DNA of 64,000 bases, taken from positions 1-64,000 of the forward strand of contig JACKBR010000008.1 in NCBI GenBank assembly GCA_020634495.1. Direction: 5' to 3'. Shown one piece after another: positions 1-8,540 of the stretch (the first letter of the stretch is position 1; every line of letters starts with the position of its first letter). The notes beneath the pieces were generated by a model. It saw nothing but the letters and a program-made list of their open reading frames with translations. It ran no database searches and had not been told where the DNA came from. The translations under genes were made by a program, and so were the position numbers. The DNA is from Ardenticatenaceae bacterium. GTDB lineage: Bacteria; Chloroflexota; Anaerolineae; Promineifilales; Promineifilaceae.

Positions 1-261
1 CCAGCTTTGCACGATGTAGATGCGCAGGGCGACGATGTCGTTGAGGGTGGCGCCAGCGGTAGTAACGGCCGTTTCCACATTCTTCAAACTTTGCCACACC
101 TGTGCCCGCAAATCATTCTCGCCCACGATGTTTTCGTTTTCATCCCAGGCCACCTGACCAGAAAAGTACACCGTGCGCTGGCCCTCAGCCACCACAATCT
201 GGGAGAAGCCGTACTGTAGGCTGTTGAATAAGCTATTGGGATTTAGACTTTCTTTTGTCAT
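1..261 (-). CDS. RidA/YjgF-family protein, 3' end outside window
   Basis: The first 87 codons of a gene that runs off the left edge, starting at the ATG at 261. The translation carries typical Rid-family stretches: FSGQVAWDENENIVGEND near residue 35, then QVWQSLKNVETAVTTAGATL and the beginning of the strand containing DIVALRIYIV. RidA-type proteins are small trimeric enzymes that hydrolyse reactive enamine/imine intermediates made by PLP enzymes such as threonine dehydratase. The arginine that defines active RidA lies beyond the window, so enzymatic activity cannot be judged. It sits 21 bp downstream of the toroid gene and is probably cotranscribed. A second Rid gene is at 27299-27691. Confidence 0.8.
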   Translation of the reverse strand, partial: MTKESLNPNSLFNSLQYGFSQIVVAEGQRTVYFSGQVAWDENENIVGENDLRAQVWQSLKNVETAVTTAGATLNDIVALRIYIVQSW

Positions 262-282
262 AAGAATCTCTTGCTGCCACCC

Positions 283-1086
283 TCAAATGTCTTCTGAGGT
301 TGGGCCTCCATAAAATAATAGCAGGCCGTGCACGACCTCCAACGTGGTGTACTCATCAATATTGGCGTAGGCATAATAGCTGCCGTCTTCTTCTTGCATG
401 GTTTCTAGCCGGGCCACCGCTGCCTGCACCAGCCAATGATCGCGTGGCACGCCCGCCAACAGCAGCTCAGAGAGCAACCGTGCCCGGCTGCTGTTGTTCA
501 TTTTGAGCACATCTTCGCGCAGCGTTTCAAACACGATCTCCGCAGAGCCGTGCAGACCCAATTGCCACCACAGTGCGCCAGCCAGCCAACGGCCGTAATC
601 AAACGTTTCAAATGTTTCATCTACAATGTTTAAATGCTGGAGCAAAAATTGGGCCGCTCGCCAGGCCGCCTCCCGCTGCTTAAAAAGCGCCAGCCAGTAA
701 CCGGCGCTCGCAGTTAATTGCAGTTCTGCGGGCAGACTGCCGGGCATATTCCATTCAGCCGCAAATTCGCCAATCGCTTCTTCTTCACCAAAACGGCCGT
801 CTGGGCGCTGCCGCCGCAACAAAAATTGAAGCATTCGGGCCACGACCGGTTCATCCGCCTCCAAACCCATCTGTTCCGCACTGGCTAACTCATAGCAGGT
901 GGCCCCAATGCCGTCATACTCATCTGCGATTACATCGGGGAAGCCGCCGCTGGGCATCTGATCGCTAAAAAAGTCTTGCAGTTGGGCTGTAGACGGCCGT
1001 TCGCCAGTCAGAATGTAGTGCAATCTGGCCCGTACTTGGTCATTGCCCCGTGTCTGAATGTAGTGAACCGCTTTTTCCAGGTTCAT
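283..1086 (-). CDS. Prenyltransferase/squalene-cyclase-like alpha-toroid protein, copy 2
   Basis: A 267-residue protein with repeated helical segments ending in motifs such as RRQRPDGRFGEE (about residue 92) and QEEDGSYYAYANIDEYTT (about residue 230). These resemble the GG/QxDGxF plus YT repeats of the protein prenyltransferase and squalene-hopene cyclase toroid fold. I see no DxDD or zinc-ligand cyclase motif, so catalysis is doubtful. It is a clear tandem paralogue of the next gene upstream: both begin M-N-x-E-K-A and share the block GERPST and the block ATCY-LA-AEQ-GL. The genes overlap by four bases (ATGA), indicating translational coupling. Function unknown. Confidence 0.7.
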   Translation of the reverse strand: MNLEKAVHYIQTRGNDQVRARLHYILTGERPSTAQLQDFFSDQMPSGGFPDVIADEYDGIGATCYELASAEQMGLEADEPVVARMLQFLLRRQRPDGRFGEEEAIGEFAAEWNMPGSLPAELQLTASAGYWLALFKQREAAWRAAQFLLQHLNIVDETFETFDYGRWLAGALWWQLGLHGSAEIVFETLREDVLKMNNSSRARLLSELLLAGVPRDHWLVQAAVARLETMQEEDGSYYAYANIDEYTTLEVVHGLLLFYGGPTSEDI

Positions 1087-1865
1087 AAGGTTTGCCAGTT
1101 TGCCAGCGCGCGCAGCGCTTCTAGGGTGGTGTGCACATCCTGCCCTTCGTCGCTGGGGAAATGGCCGTCCGCCTCTTGCATACCCGCCAACCGCGCCGAC
1201 CCTGCCACGATGACGCCGCGATCGGTAGGAAAGCCAATGCTGTGCAGCGTCACCAGCATCCAGGCTAATTCTCCTGCGCTGCCCGGTAGCTGCGCGTAAA
1301 GATAGGACGCCAGATGATCGACCAGTTCATCCTGGCCCAGTTTCCAGGCCAGCCCGCAAGCCAGCCACTGCGCCTGTGCAAACGAGGGCAATTTGTGCGC
1401 GTGAGCATCCAGATGCGCTGCCAAAAAATCGGCTGACTGCCTGGCCACTTCAGCAAAGCCAAAGTAGGCAAGCCAAAAGCCCGCGTTAGCCGTCAGGTAC
1501 AAGGTTGCGGCCAGATCGCCCGGTGCGGCCCAGGGTGGTGCGCTGTTGGCCAACGCGGGATCTTCGCCGAAACGGCCGTCTTCACCCTGCCGCCACAGTA
1601 AAAACCGAACTGCATCCACTACTGCCGATTCGGTCGCGCCGAGCCCCAACTGTTCTGCTTGGGCCAACTTGTAGCAGGTGGCATCAACTGAGCTGTCGTC
1701 TGGTGCCCAAAACGGCGCAAATCCGCCATCTTGCTGCTGCCCGTTGAAAAACTGCTGTATTACTGGAGTAGACGGCCGTTCCCCATGCAACAAGTAACGC
1801 AGCCGCGCCTGTTCAATCGCATCCCCATGTTGCTGCACAAACTGAATTGCTTTTTCTTGGTTCAT
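1083..1865 (-). CDS. Prenyltransferase/squalene-cyclase-like alpha-toroid protein, copy 1
   Basis: A 260-residue paralogue of the 283-1086 gene with the same order of helical repeats: GERPST near residue 28, GGFAPFW near 47, ATCYKLAQAEQLGLG near 63, RQGEDGRFGED near 93 and MQEADGHFPSDEGQDVHTT near 230. The DGxF/YTT pattern matches the alpha-toroid repeats of terpene cyclases and prenyltransferase beta subunits, but no catalytic signature is visible. It starts at the ATG at 1865, 35 bp after the leuB stop, and overlaps the next gene by four bases. The gap to leuB carries a CTCTGCG-type repeat. Substrate and role are unknown. Confidence 0.7.
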   Translation of the reverse strand: MNQEKAIQFVQQHGDAIEQARLRYLLHGERPSTPVIQQFFNGQQQDGGFAPFWAPDDSSVDATCYKLAQAEQLGLGATESAVVDAVRFLLWRQGEDGRFGEDPALANSAPPWAAPGDLAATLYLTANAGFWLAYFGFAEVARQSADFLAAHLDAHAHKLPSFAQAQWLACGLAWKLGQDELVDHLASYLYAQLPGSAGELAWMLVTLHSIGFPTDRGVIVAGSARLAGMQEADGHFPSDEGQDVHTTLEALRALANWQTL

Positions 1866-1900
1866 AACGAAAGAAACCTCTGCGTCTCAGCGCCTCTGCG

Positions 1901-2994
1901 TTAAACTCCCAAATTAGCCACCACCAAATCGCCCATTTCCTGCGTGCCAACCTTTGTCTCGCCCGGCTTGGCAATATCGGCGGTGCGGTGACCGGCAGCG
2001 AGGACTTGAGAAACGGCCGTTTCCACCACGCCCGCCTCTTCTTCCAGCCCCAAACTTGACCGCAGCATCATCGCCAGGCTCAAAATGGTGGCCAGCGGAT
2101 TGGCAATGCCCTGTCCCGCAATGTCTGGGGCCGAGCCGTGAATCGGTTCGTACAGCCCCACCGAGCCAGCTTCACCCAATGACGCCGACGGCAGCATCCC
2201 CAAAGAGCCGGTGATCATCGACGCCTCGTCCGACAAAATGTCGCCAAACATGTTGCCCGTCACCACCACGTCAAAATCGCCAGGGCGGTTGATGAGGTAC
2301 ATCGCCATCGCATCCACCAGCATATCTTCGTACTCAATTTCGGGATATTCCGCCGCGACCTCGTGCGCTACCTCGCGCCACACGCGGGACGATGCCAGCA
2401 CGTTGGCCTTGTCCACCGAGGTCACTTTGCCCCGGCCGCCCGCCGCTTTGCGCTGCTCCGCCAGGGTAAACGCCACCCGCAAAACGCGCTTGATTTCCAT
2501 CTCGTTGTAGCGCATCGTGTCGTGGCCGCTGCGCCCTTCCGCCACCGTTTCGCGCCCTTGCGGCGTGCCAAAGTAGATACCGCCCGTCAATTCGCGCACA
2601 AACACGATGTCCACATTCTGCACGCGATTGGCCTTGAGCGGGCTGGCTTCAGCTAGGGCGGGGAACACGCGCACGGGGCGGATATTGGCAAACACGCCCA
2701 GCGATTTGCGCAGCTTGAGCAGCCCTTGCTCCGGCCGCACGCTGGCCGTCGGATCGCTCCATTTTGGCCCGCCAACTGCCCCTAGCAGTACGGCGCTGCC
2801 TTCCAGACACATGCCCAGCGTCTCTTCCGGCAGCGGGTTGCCCGTCTCGTCGATGGCGATGCCGCCCGCCAGCGCAGATTGGTGCTGAACGTGTGGCCAA
2901 ATTTGTTGGCAATGGCGGCCATGACCTTTTCTGCCTCAGCCACAACTTCTGGACCAATCCCGTCGCCGGGAAGTAATGTAATTTTCGCTTCCAT
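1901..2994 (-). CDS. leuB: 3-isopropylmalate dehydrogenase, one frameshift
   Basis: LeuB oxidises and decarboxylates 3-isopropylmalate in leucine synthesis. The N-terminus ([14 protein letters not shown]) and the C-terminal two thirds ([80 protein letters not shown]) are all canonical, but they lie in two frames that switch around 2865-2880. There CTGGCGCTGGCG appears to have lost a G. Residues for metal and substrate binding are intact on both sides, so I treat it as one gene with a recent lesion or a sequencing error. It is separated from the other leu genes by about 3 kb of unrelated genes. Confidence 0.85.
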
Positions 2995-3054
2995 GATTCT
3001 TCCTTTTGGATAAAAATGATTTGTAAGATTTTGAGAAATGGATGGGATTTGTTC

Positions 3055-3386
3055 TTAGTCCAACATTTTTTGAGGTTCTGCACAAGTGATGGTAAATCAT
3101 TGCGAACGATGGCCCAGACAATATCTAAATCAACCGAAAAATAAGCATGAATTAGCCGATCCCTTGTGCCTGCAATCGCGCGCCAGGGAATTTCTGAATG
3201 CTGCTCTCGTGTTTCTTCGGAAATAGATTTCGCTGCCTCGCCAATGATTTCTAGTAGGCGAACAATTGCTAAGGAAAATTCTTCGTTGGTGTATAAATCT
3301 TGGCGTGTGCGATTTGCGGAGAAGGCAATGGCTTTTTCTGCTGCTTCAAGCATGTGAAGCAGCCGGGTTCGTTCACGAGGTGACAT
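3055..3386 (-). CDS. HEPN-domain (DUF86) toxin-like protein, frameshifted near the end
   Basis: About 110 residues of a HepT-like HEPN protein: [16 protein letters not shown], then [41 protein letters not shown] and [11 protein letters not shown]. The R-D-R-L-I-H stretch is the Rx4-6H HEPN ribonuclease motif. The reading frame runs on across leuB to 2649, but adding one A to the six-A run at 3066-3071 gives the expected end NLKKMLD and a stop at 3055, so the long extension is an artefact. The gene overlaps the MNT gene by 14 bp, the usual layout of HepT/MntA toxin-antitoxin pairs, in which the MNT enzyme AMPylates the HEPN toxin. Confidence 0.75.
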
Positions 3387-3673
3387 ACAGAACCTGCGCT
3401 TCTTTGATCACGTTTTCGCGAAAATGTGGGCTGAGAAAGTTAGGTGTGTGCAGATCAACTGGGCGACCAAGGATTTCGGTTAGTTCATCCTGCATGGAAA
3501 AAACTCAAATCCGGAATGTGCCCAGATTCAAATTCCACCAAAACATCGACATCACTTTCAGGCTTGAAGTCTGGGCCTAAAATGGAACCAAAAAAAGCAA
3601 GATTTATTATCTTGTGACGCTGGCAAAAAGCTTTAATGGCCTCTTCGGGAATAAAAATGTTTTGCGCTAACAT
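3373..3673 (-). CDS. MNT-type nucleotidyltransferase antitoxin, frameshifted
   Basis: Minimal nucleotidyltransferase with [20 protein letters not shown]: the GSx10DxD motif that binds metal and NTP. The frame breaks at about 3497 (stop after FFHAG), but the next frame continues with the family's C-terminal half, [20 protein letters not shown] and [14 protein letters not shown], ending at 3373. One indel beside TTTTTTCC explains this. The start is set at the ATG at 3673 with GGAGG ten bases upstream. It precedes and overlaps the HEPN gene, as in MntA/HepT systems. If the break is real the antitoxin would be truncated, which is hard to reconcile with an active toxin. Confidence 0.75.
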
Positions 3674-3749
3674 GAAGATGAAGCCTCCCAAATATTGTGC
3701 AATTTCTGCATCATCTTATCATACTTGCCAGAATTACGGCAGAAACTCT

Positions 3750-4523
3750 TTAAGGGGTTTCTAACCAGCTTTGTATCGATTCCAGGTTGTTTTTGTACCA
3801 GTCGGAGGCCCGGGCAAACAGGGCGGAGCCAAATTTTGCCGCCAGCACGGCCAGAATGAGATGCCCCACATGCAATGAGACCAGCCCCGGCGTACAGCTA
3901 TCCAGCAAATTGAACCATTCGCAGAGCAACGGCCGTTCTCCCACATATACATTAAATCCCCATCGCGCTATCAAATCGCCCAGACTTAGCAGTTGCAAAA
4001 AAAAGCCAGCCGGGAACAGCACAAAGGCGATGGGAATGGTAACAAACTGAATGAGCAGCAGGCCATAAATCCGAAACGCATACAGGCTAAATCCCGCCAC
4101 AAAGTTACGCGCCGTTCGCTTGATGTTTTGCTGCGCCAAATCGATGATCACCATCACCAGCGGCACCAGCACGGTGAGCCACGGGAGAATCAAATAGCCA
4201 CGTCCTAGCCGCGCGGGCAGAGTAATGAGCAGAACAATCAGCCCAAACACCAGAAAAATGGCCAGCAGTGTGCCGATAATCAGGCCGAAGCGCACAACAT
4301 ATTCGCGCACCAAGCCCCACGCGGTCCACTTTTCCCACGTCATCCGCAAATGGAAGGGCATAAGCAGCACCGAAATGCCGAGGATGATCAGGCCAATAAA
4401 CAGTGGGCCATCTGTGCCCTGGCTTTGCAACGTTTCTATCTGGCGGCGGTAAAACTGAATGCCGCCCCACAAGCCCACAAACGAGAGCAGGATGAGTGCA
4501 GCAAAGGTGATGCGTTTGGCCAT
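3750..4523 (-). CDS. Polytopic membrane protein of unknown function
   Basis: A 257-residue protein from the preferred ATG at 4523 (a GTG at 4574 would add 17 residues overlapping the upstream gene). I see about five hydrophobic segments: around residues 5-22 (FAALILLSFVGLWG), 45-62 (LFIGLIILGISVLLM), 80-110 (GLIIGTLLAIFLVFGLIVLL), 115-135 (LILPWLTVLVPLVMVIID) and 155-190. The C-terminal tail is soluble. No family motif is recognisable. It lies 11 bp after the YbaK-like gene and may be cotranscribed with it. Confidence 0.6.
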   Translation of the reverse strand: MAKRITFAALILLSFVGLWGGIQFYRRQIETLQSQGTDGPLFIGLIILGISVLLMPFHLRMTWEKWTAWGLVREYVVRFGLIIGTLLAIFLVFGLIVLLITLPARLGRGYLILPWLTVLVPLVMVIIDLAQQNIKRTARNFVAGFSLYAFRIYGLLLIQFVTIPIAFVLFPAGFFLQLLSLGDLIARWGFNVYVGERPLLCEWFNLLDSCTPGLVSLHVGHLILAVLAAKFGSALFARASDWYKNNLESIQSWLETP

Positions 4524-4533
4524 ACGTGCTGCG

Positions 4534-5010
4534 CTACTCTTTTTTGAGGGAAACGGCCGTTCCCCCACACCCACTAATCAAATTCTCTGGTCCGATGGCA
4601 AACACCGCAAATGGCGTGCCCGCTGCCGCCCACACCGTCTCAAACTGGCGCAAATCCTCGTCCACAAAAATAGTCATCGGCGTGAGATGACCAAACGGCG
4701 GCACGCCGCCAATGCTAAAGCCGGTGGCCGCTTTCACCGCGTCCGCGCTGGCCCGCTGCACCTTTTTGCGACCCACGCCGCACAGCGCCGCCAGCTTGCG
4801 CTCATCCAGCTGGTTTGCGCCCGACACCAGCGCCATGATCGGTTCATCGTTGACGGTGAAGCAGAGGCTCTTTACGATTTGGGCCAGCTCACAGCCAATG
4901 GCGTCGGCCGCCTCCTGCGCGGAGCGAGTCGTCTGTTCAAACTCTTTAATTTCAATTGCCAGCCCCAATTCCTGGGCCGCGTCGGCAACTTTTTGGGCAG
5001 ATGGGTGCAT
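4534..5010 (-). CDS. YbaK/EbsC-family aminoacyl-tRNA deacylase
   Basis: A 158-residue single-domain editing protein. MHPSAQKVADAAQELGL leads into the family core QIVKSLCFTV (about residue 45), ALVSGANQLDERKLA (60), KKVQRASADAVKAATGFSIG (82) and GVPPFGHLTPMTIFVDEDL (102). The K-S-L-C-F strand and the GxxPPFGH loop are characteristic of YbaK/ProX-like domains, which hydrolyse mischarged Cys- or Ala-tRNA(Pro). Members differ in substrate and I cannot choose between them from sequence. Length is normal and the frame is intact. A heptamer repeat element occupies the gap upstream. Confidence 0.85.
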   Translation of the reverse strand: MHPSAQKVADAAQELGLAIEIKEFEQTTRSAQEAADAIGCELAQIVKSLCFTVNDEPIMALVSGANQLDERKLAALCGVGRKKVQRASADAVKAATGFSIGGVPPFGHLTPMTIFVDEDLRQFETVWAAAGTPFAVFAIGPENLISGCGGTAVSLKKE

Positions 5011-5012
5011 TT

Positions 5013-5109
5013 TTTCGGTAATCCGTGGCCGGTAATCGGTGATCGGTGGTCGGTTATCGGTGACTTCTTACGGTTTACCGATTACTGTTCACCGTTTACG
5101 GATTACCGA
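5013..5109. repeat. Heptamer word/anti-word repeat element
   Basis: Degenerate tandem heptamers of the form CGGTAAT/CGGTGAT/CGGTGGT/CGGTTAT are followed by reverse-complement words (ACCGATTAC, CACCG, GGATTACCG). The whole can fold into a long imperfect stem-loop between the J-domain gene and the deacylase gene. The same word family recurs at 31770-31830 and 48890-48958. Confidence 0.85.
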
Positions 5110-6099
5110 CTAATCAAAGTCGTAGTCGTCTTCAAAATCTTCTTCAAAATAATTCTTGCTGCGGCGCTGGTCTATGTAGCGGTTGAATTCGGCGGGGATT
5201 TCGGAGCTGTCGAACGGATCGTCCAGGGTGACGTCAAAAACGAGGTCGGCGAAATCTTCTTGGGTAACGGCCGTATCCCCAAATTCATCCTCCATATTTG
5301 CCAACTGCTCTTCCAGCACATCCCGCTCAATCTGCCGCTTGGCAATATCGTCCCGCAGCTGCACTTCCAGTTCGCCAAACCAATCCCGGCCTGCCCGCGC
5401 CGCCTTTTCCTGGCGACGCATCATCACGGCGCTTTTGTGTTTGTCCAGCAGCGCCAGCTCATCTTCAATCTCCTGCAGCCGATTTTGCACGCGGGTTAAT
5501 TCGCGGGTTAGCAAATCCAGCTGTTCCTGGTCCGATTGGATAGCAATGGTGTGTGGCGCGTCCGGCTCTAGCAGCAGCTGTTCCAGCTTTTCCAAATCAC
5601 CCGCCGCGTAGGCCGCGTTAATCGCCCACATCATCTGCGTGCGGTACTCACGGTCTGCCTCATCCACCGCCATGTCTGGATGAAAACGGCGGGCTAGCTG
5701 GCGGTACAACTGCTTCAGCGATGCCTTCTCTTCTTCGGCCAGCGTTTGTCGAGGCTCTTTGGCTGCGGTGTGGTAACGATACTCACCCGATTCCGAGGCG
5801 CTTTTGCCGGAGGCCCAGGCGGCCGCTTCATTTTCAGGGTCGGTTTGCCACCCTTCGCCCAGCCAGCGCATCTGCCGCTTTAGCTCCTGAATTTCCGCGT
5901 CCAGCTTGTCCAGCTTTTCGGTCAGCTTGGCAATGCGCGAGCGCAGCTTGAACTCAAAGGCGCTAATCGCCGCCAGCCGATCCGACAGCTCCGCCTCGGC
6001 TTCCACCAGGCGCGGACGCAGACTGTTTAACAGCGCGGTAATCTGCTCAATTTGCTCATGCAAACTGGTTTTTGCGGGGGATTGATTTGGGTTTGTCAT
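5110..6099 (-). CDS. Coiled-coil protein with central J domain
   Basis: A 329-residue protein. Residues about 10-95 are heptad-rich (EQIEQITALLNSLRPRLVEA and KLTEKLDKLDAEIQELKRQM). Residues about 125-185 form a DnaJ-like domain, LKQLYRQLARRFHPDMAVD, with the HPD tripeptide that stimulates Hsp70 ATPase. A second long coiled coil follows (about 190-275), then an acidic tail ending YEEDFEDDYDFD-like. The architecture, a J domain between coiled coils, suggests a client-specific co-chaperone or scaffold; no named family is recognised. The frame is intact although the neighbouring leu genes are not. Confidence 0.7.
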   Translation of the reverse strand: MTNPNQSPAKTSLHEQIEQITALLNSLRPRLVEAEAELSDRLAAISAFEFKLRSRIAKLTEKLDKLDAEIQELKRQMRWLGEGWQTDPENEAAAWASGKSASESGEYRYHTAAKEPRQTLAEEEKASLKQLYRQLARRFHPDMAVDEADREYRTQMMWAINAAYAAGDLEKLEQLLLEPDAPHTIAIQSDQEQLDLLTRELTRVQNRLQEIEDELALLDKHKSAVMMRRQEKAARAGRDWFGELEVQLRDDIAKRQIERDVLEEQLANMEDEFGDTAVTQEDFADLVFDVTLDDPFDSSEIPAEFNRYIDQRRSKNYFEEDFEDDYDFD

Positions 6100-6111
6100 G
6101 CGCGTATTGTA

Positions 6112-6178
6112 AACAGTAATTGGGTAATTGCGTAATTCAGTAATTACCCAATTACCCAGTTACTCAATTACCCAACAA
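6112..6178. repeat. Octamer word/anti-word stem-loop
   Basis: Tandem words TGGGTAAT/TGCGTAAT/TCAGTAAT are followed by TACCCAAT/TACCCAGT/TACTCAAT/TACCC, forming a long AT-rich hairpin. It overlaps the last codons of cimA and fills the gap to the J-domain gene. Confidence 0.85.
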
Positions 6179-7731
6179 CGCATACTCCATGCTGTCCGCC
6201 AACGCCTGCCAACTCGCTTCGATGATGTTGGCGCTGGCCCCCACGGTGCTCCAGCTTTTGTTGCCCTGGCGCGTTTCAATCAGCACGCGGGTGGTGGCGG
6301 CGGTGGCGTTTTCGCCATCCAAAATGCGCACTTTGTAATCCACCAGCTTGATGCTGCTGAGCTGCGGATACACATCCACCAGCGCCTGGCGCAGGGCGGC
6401 GTCCAGCGCATTCACCGGGCCATTCCCGTCGGCGACGGTGTGCATGCGCTTGGGGCCAACCCGCACTTTGACGATCGCTTCGGCATTGAGGCCGCGCCCG
6501 CGCCGTTGGCTTACGCTGACAGAATAGTCGATTATTTCAAACGGCGGCACGTAGGCGGGGTGGGTGCGGCGCAGCATCAGCTCCACGGACGCTTCCGCCC
6601 CTTCAAAGGTAAAGCCCTGCGATTCCAGCACCTTGATTTGCTCCAACGCTTTGCGCAAATCCAAACTTTCGGTGTTGAGGCCAAATTGGTGGGCTTTGTC
6701 CACCAGATTGCCCCGACCCGACAGCTCGGAAACGACGCTGCGCTGCTCGTTGCCCACCAGCGTTGGCTCGATGTGCTGGTAGCTGAGCGGGTTTTTGAGC
6801 ATGGCGGCGACGTGGATGCCGCCCTTGTGGGCAAAGGCGCTCGCGCCCACAAATGGTTGGTGGTCGTCCAAATCCAGATTGGCCACCTCGGCGACGTAGC
6901 GGGAAAGCTCGGTGAGGCCCGCCAATTTTTCGGGCGGCACGCAATCGTACCCCATTTTGAGCTGCAAATCGGGGATGACGCTGCATGGTTGCAGCGTTGG
7001 CGTTGGCCACGCGCCTCGCCGTAGCCGTTGATGGTGCCCTGCACCTGCAGTGCTCCGGCACGCACCCCGGCCAGCGAGTTGGCCACGCCGCACTCGCCGT
7101 CGTCGTGGGTGTGAATGCCGACCTGGGTTTTGTGACCAACGGCCGTTACCACTTCAGCCGTAATCTCCTCAATCTCCCACGGCAGGGAACCGCCGTTTGT
7201 GTCGCACAACACCACGCTGTCTGCCCCGTTGATGGCAGCGGCCTTTAGGGTGGCGATGGCGTATTCCGGGTTCGCTTTGTAGCCATCGAAGAAATGCTCC
7301 GCGTCGTAAATCACCTCTTTATCGTGCGATTTGCAAAACGCCACGCTCTCGCCAATCATCTCCAGATTTTCTTCCATGGTGGTTTCCAGCACATCGCGGA
7401 CGTGCAAATCCCATGTTTTGCCTACCAGGGTAATGGCGGGCGTGTTGGCTTCGATGAGCAGCTTCAGATTGGCATCTTCTTCGGGCGCAATGCCCTTGCG
7501 GCGGGTGCTGCCGAAGGCGCACACCTTGGCGTGTTTCAGGTCCAGCGAGCCGACGCGGTTGAAATATTCCACGTCTTTGGGGTTGGACCCCGGCCAGCCG
7601 CCTTCGATGTAGTCGATGCCAAATTCATCGAGCTTTTGGGTGATTTTGAGCTTGTCGTCGAGTGAGAGGGAAATCCCTTCGCGCTGGGTGCCATCGCGCA
7701 AAGTGGTGTCGTAAAGGAAGATTTTGGTCAT
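6164..7731 (-). CDS. cimA: Citramalate synthase / LeuA-like enzyme, frameshifted
   Basis: Related to 2-isopropylmalate synthase but of the CimA type, which condenses acetyl-CoA with pyruvate to (R)-citramalate, feeding isoleucine synthesis. Seen: the N-terminus YDTTLRDGTQREGISLS, the TIM-barrel motifs YIEGGWPGSNPKD, VVLCDTNGG and HTHDDGECGVANSLAG, then FVGASAFAHKGGIHVAAMLK and a C-terminal LeuA-type regulatory domain (KVRVGPKRMHTVADGNGPVNALD). At 6990-7015 the frame changes, apparently twice, inside the conserved NGYGE-R-x-GNAN-L region. All motifs survive on either side. Start ATG 7731 has AAAGGTGA upstream. LeuA is encoded separately at 10604-12254, supporting the citramalate assignment. 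Confidence 0.8.
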
Positions 7732-7738
7732 GGTGTCA

Positions 7739-7838
7739 CCTTTTGAGTGACCAGTTTTTCAGTGTTCAGTGTTCAGTAGGCCAGTAATCAGTGAATTCAA
7801 AACTGATTACTGACTCACTGATTACTGATTACCGTTCA
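7739..7838. repeat. Heptamer word/anti-word repeat element
   Basis: CAGTGTT/CAGTGTT/CAGTAGG/CAGTAAT/CAGTGAA words are followed by their inverse ACTGATTACTG-type words, a stem-loop between leuD and cimA. A similar word occurs at 47610-47662. Confidence 0.85.
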
Positions 7839-8444
7839 CTGGTGCGTATTGACGCGGGCCGGATGCGCTGCTTCAAATTCGGCAACGGCATCGGCCTGCT
7901 TAAGTAAGTAACCAAGTTGGTCCAGCCCTTCGAGCATGCAGGTTTTGCTGAAATTGTCGATGGGGAACTGGACGGAACGGCCGTCTGGCAAAGTCAGTGT
8001 CTGGCTGGCCAAATCGACGCTCACCTGCGTGTCTGGGTCTTCAGCCACCAGGCTCATCAGCTGCTCGTGGGTCTCTTCGTCCACGATGACGGGCAGCAGG
8101 CCGTTTTTGAGCGAATTGTTGCGGAAGATGTCGGCAAAACTGGTGCTGATGATCGCCGTGAAGCCAAAATCCATCAGTGACCAGGGGGCGTGTTCGCGGC
8201 TGGAGCCGCAGCCGAAGTTATCGCCCGCCAGCAAAATGGCTGCGCCTTGCGCTTCCGGTTGGTTAAGCGGGAAATCTTCGCGGGGCGAGCCGTCTTCGTT
8301 GTAGCGCCAGTGGTGGAACAAATTTTTGCCCAACCCTTTTTTGCTAATTGTCTTCAAAAACTGGGCCGGAATGATCTGGTCCGTGTCAATATTTTCTGTG
8401 GGAATCGCCACCATGTGGCTGGATAAGGTTGTGAATGGTTGCAT
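7836..8444 (-). CDS. leuD: 3-isopropylmalate dehydratase small subunit
   Basis: LeuD pairs with LeuC to isomerise 2- to 3-isopropylmalate. The 202-residue ORF is complete and in one frame: MVAIPTENIDTDQIIPAQFL at about residue 11, LLAGDNFGCGSSREHAPWSL at about 72, FADIFRNNSLKNGLLPV near 102 and a C-terminal FPIDNFSKTCMLEGLDQLGY. GDNFGCGSSREHAPW is the family signature. The length matches the LeuD of bacterial two-subunit enzymes. It lies between an unknown gene and cimA in the branched-chain cluster and is one of only two pathway genes here, with ilvN, without a frameshift. Confidence 0.93.
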   Translation of the reverse strand: MQPFTTLSSHMVAIPTENIDTDQIIPAQFLKTISKKGLGKNLFHHWRYNEDGSPREDFPLNQPEAQGAAILLAGDNFGCGSSREHAPWSLMDFGFTAIISTSFADIFRNNSLKNGLLPVIVDEETHEQLMSLVAEDPDTQVSVDLASQTLTLPDGRSVQFPIDNFSKTCMLEGLDQLGYLLKQADAVAEFEAAHPARVNTHQ

Positions 8445-8473
8445 ACAAAACTCTCTGTTTTAGATTGTCTGGG

Positions 8474-8536
8474 TTTTGTAATTAGTAATTAGGTAATTGA
8501 GTAATTGCCCAATTACTAGTTACCAATTACTCAATT
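8474..8536. repeat. Word/anti-word stem-loop (GTAATTAG/GTAATTGA family)
   Basis: AATTAGTAATTAGGTAATTGAGTAATTG-type words, one octamer per turn, are followed by CCCAATTACTAGTTACCAATTACTCAATTA-type inverse words. The hairpin lies between leuD and the unknown gene at 8541-9020. Confidence 0.8.
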
Positions 8537-8540
8537 ACAT

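Noticed and set aside
2649..3386. A 245-residue HEPN fusion protein overlapping leuB
   Set aside because: The extension reads the leuB region in a wrong frame; a single missing A at 3066-3071 explains the loss of the normal stop.
6128..7024. Long plus-strand frame across cimA
   Set aside because: It is an antisense shadow; the minus-strand translation gives the conserved LeuA/CimA domains.
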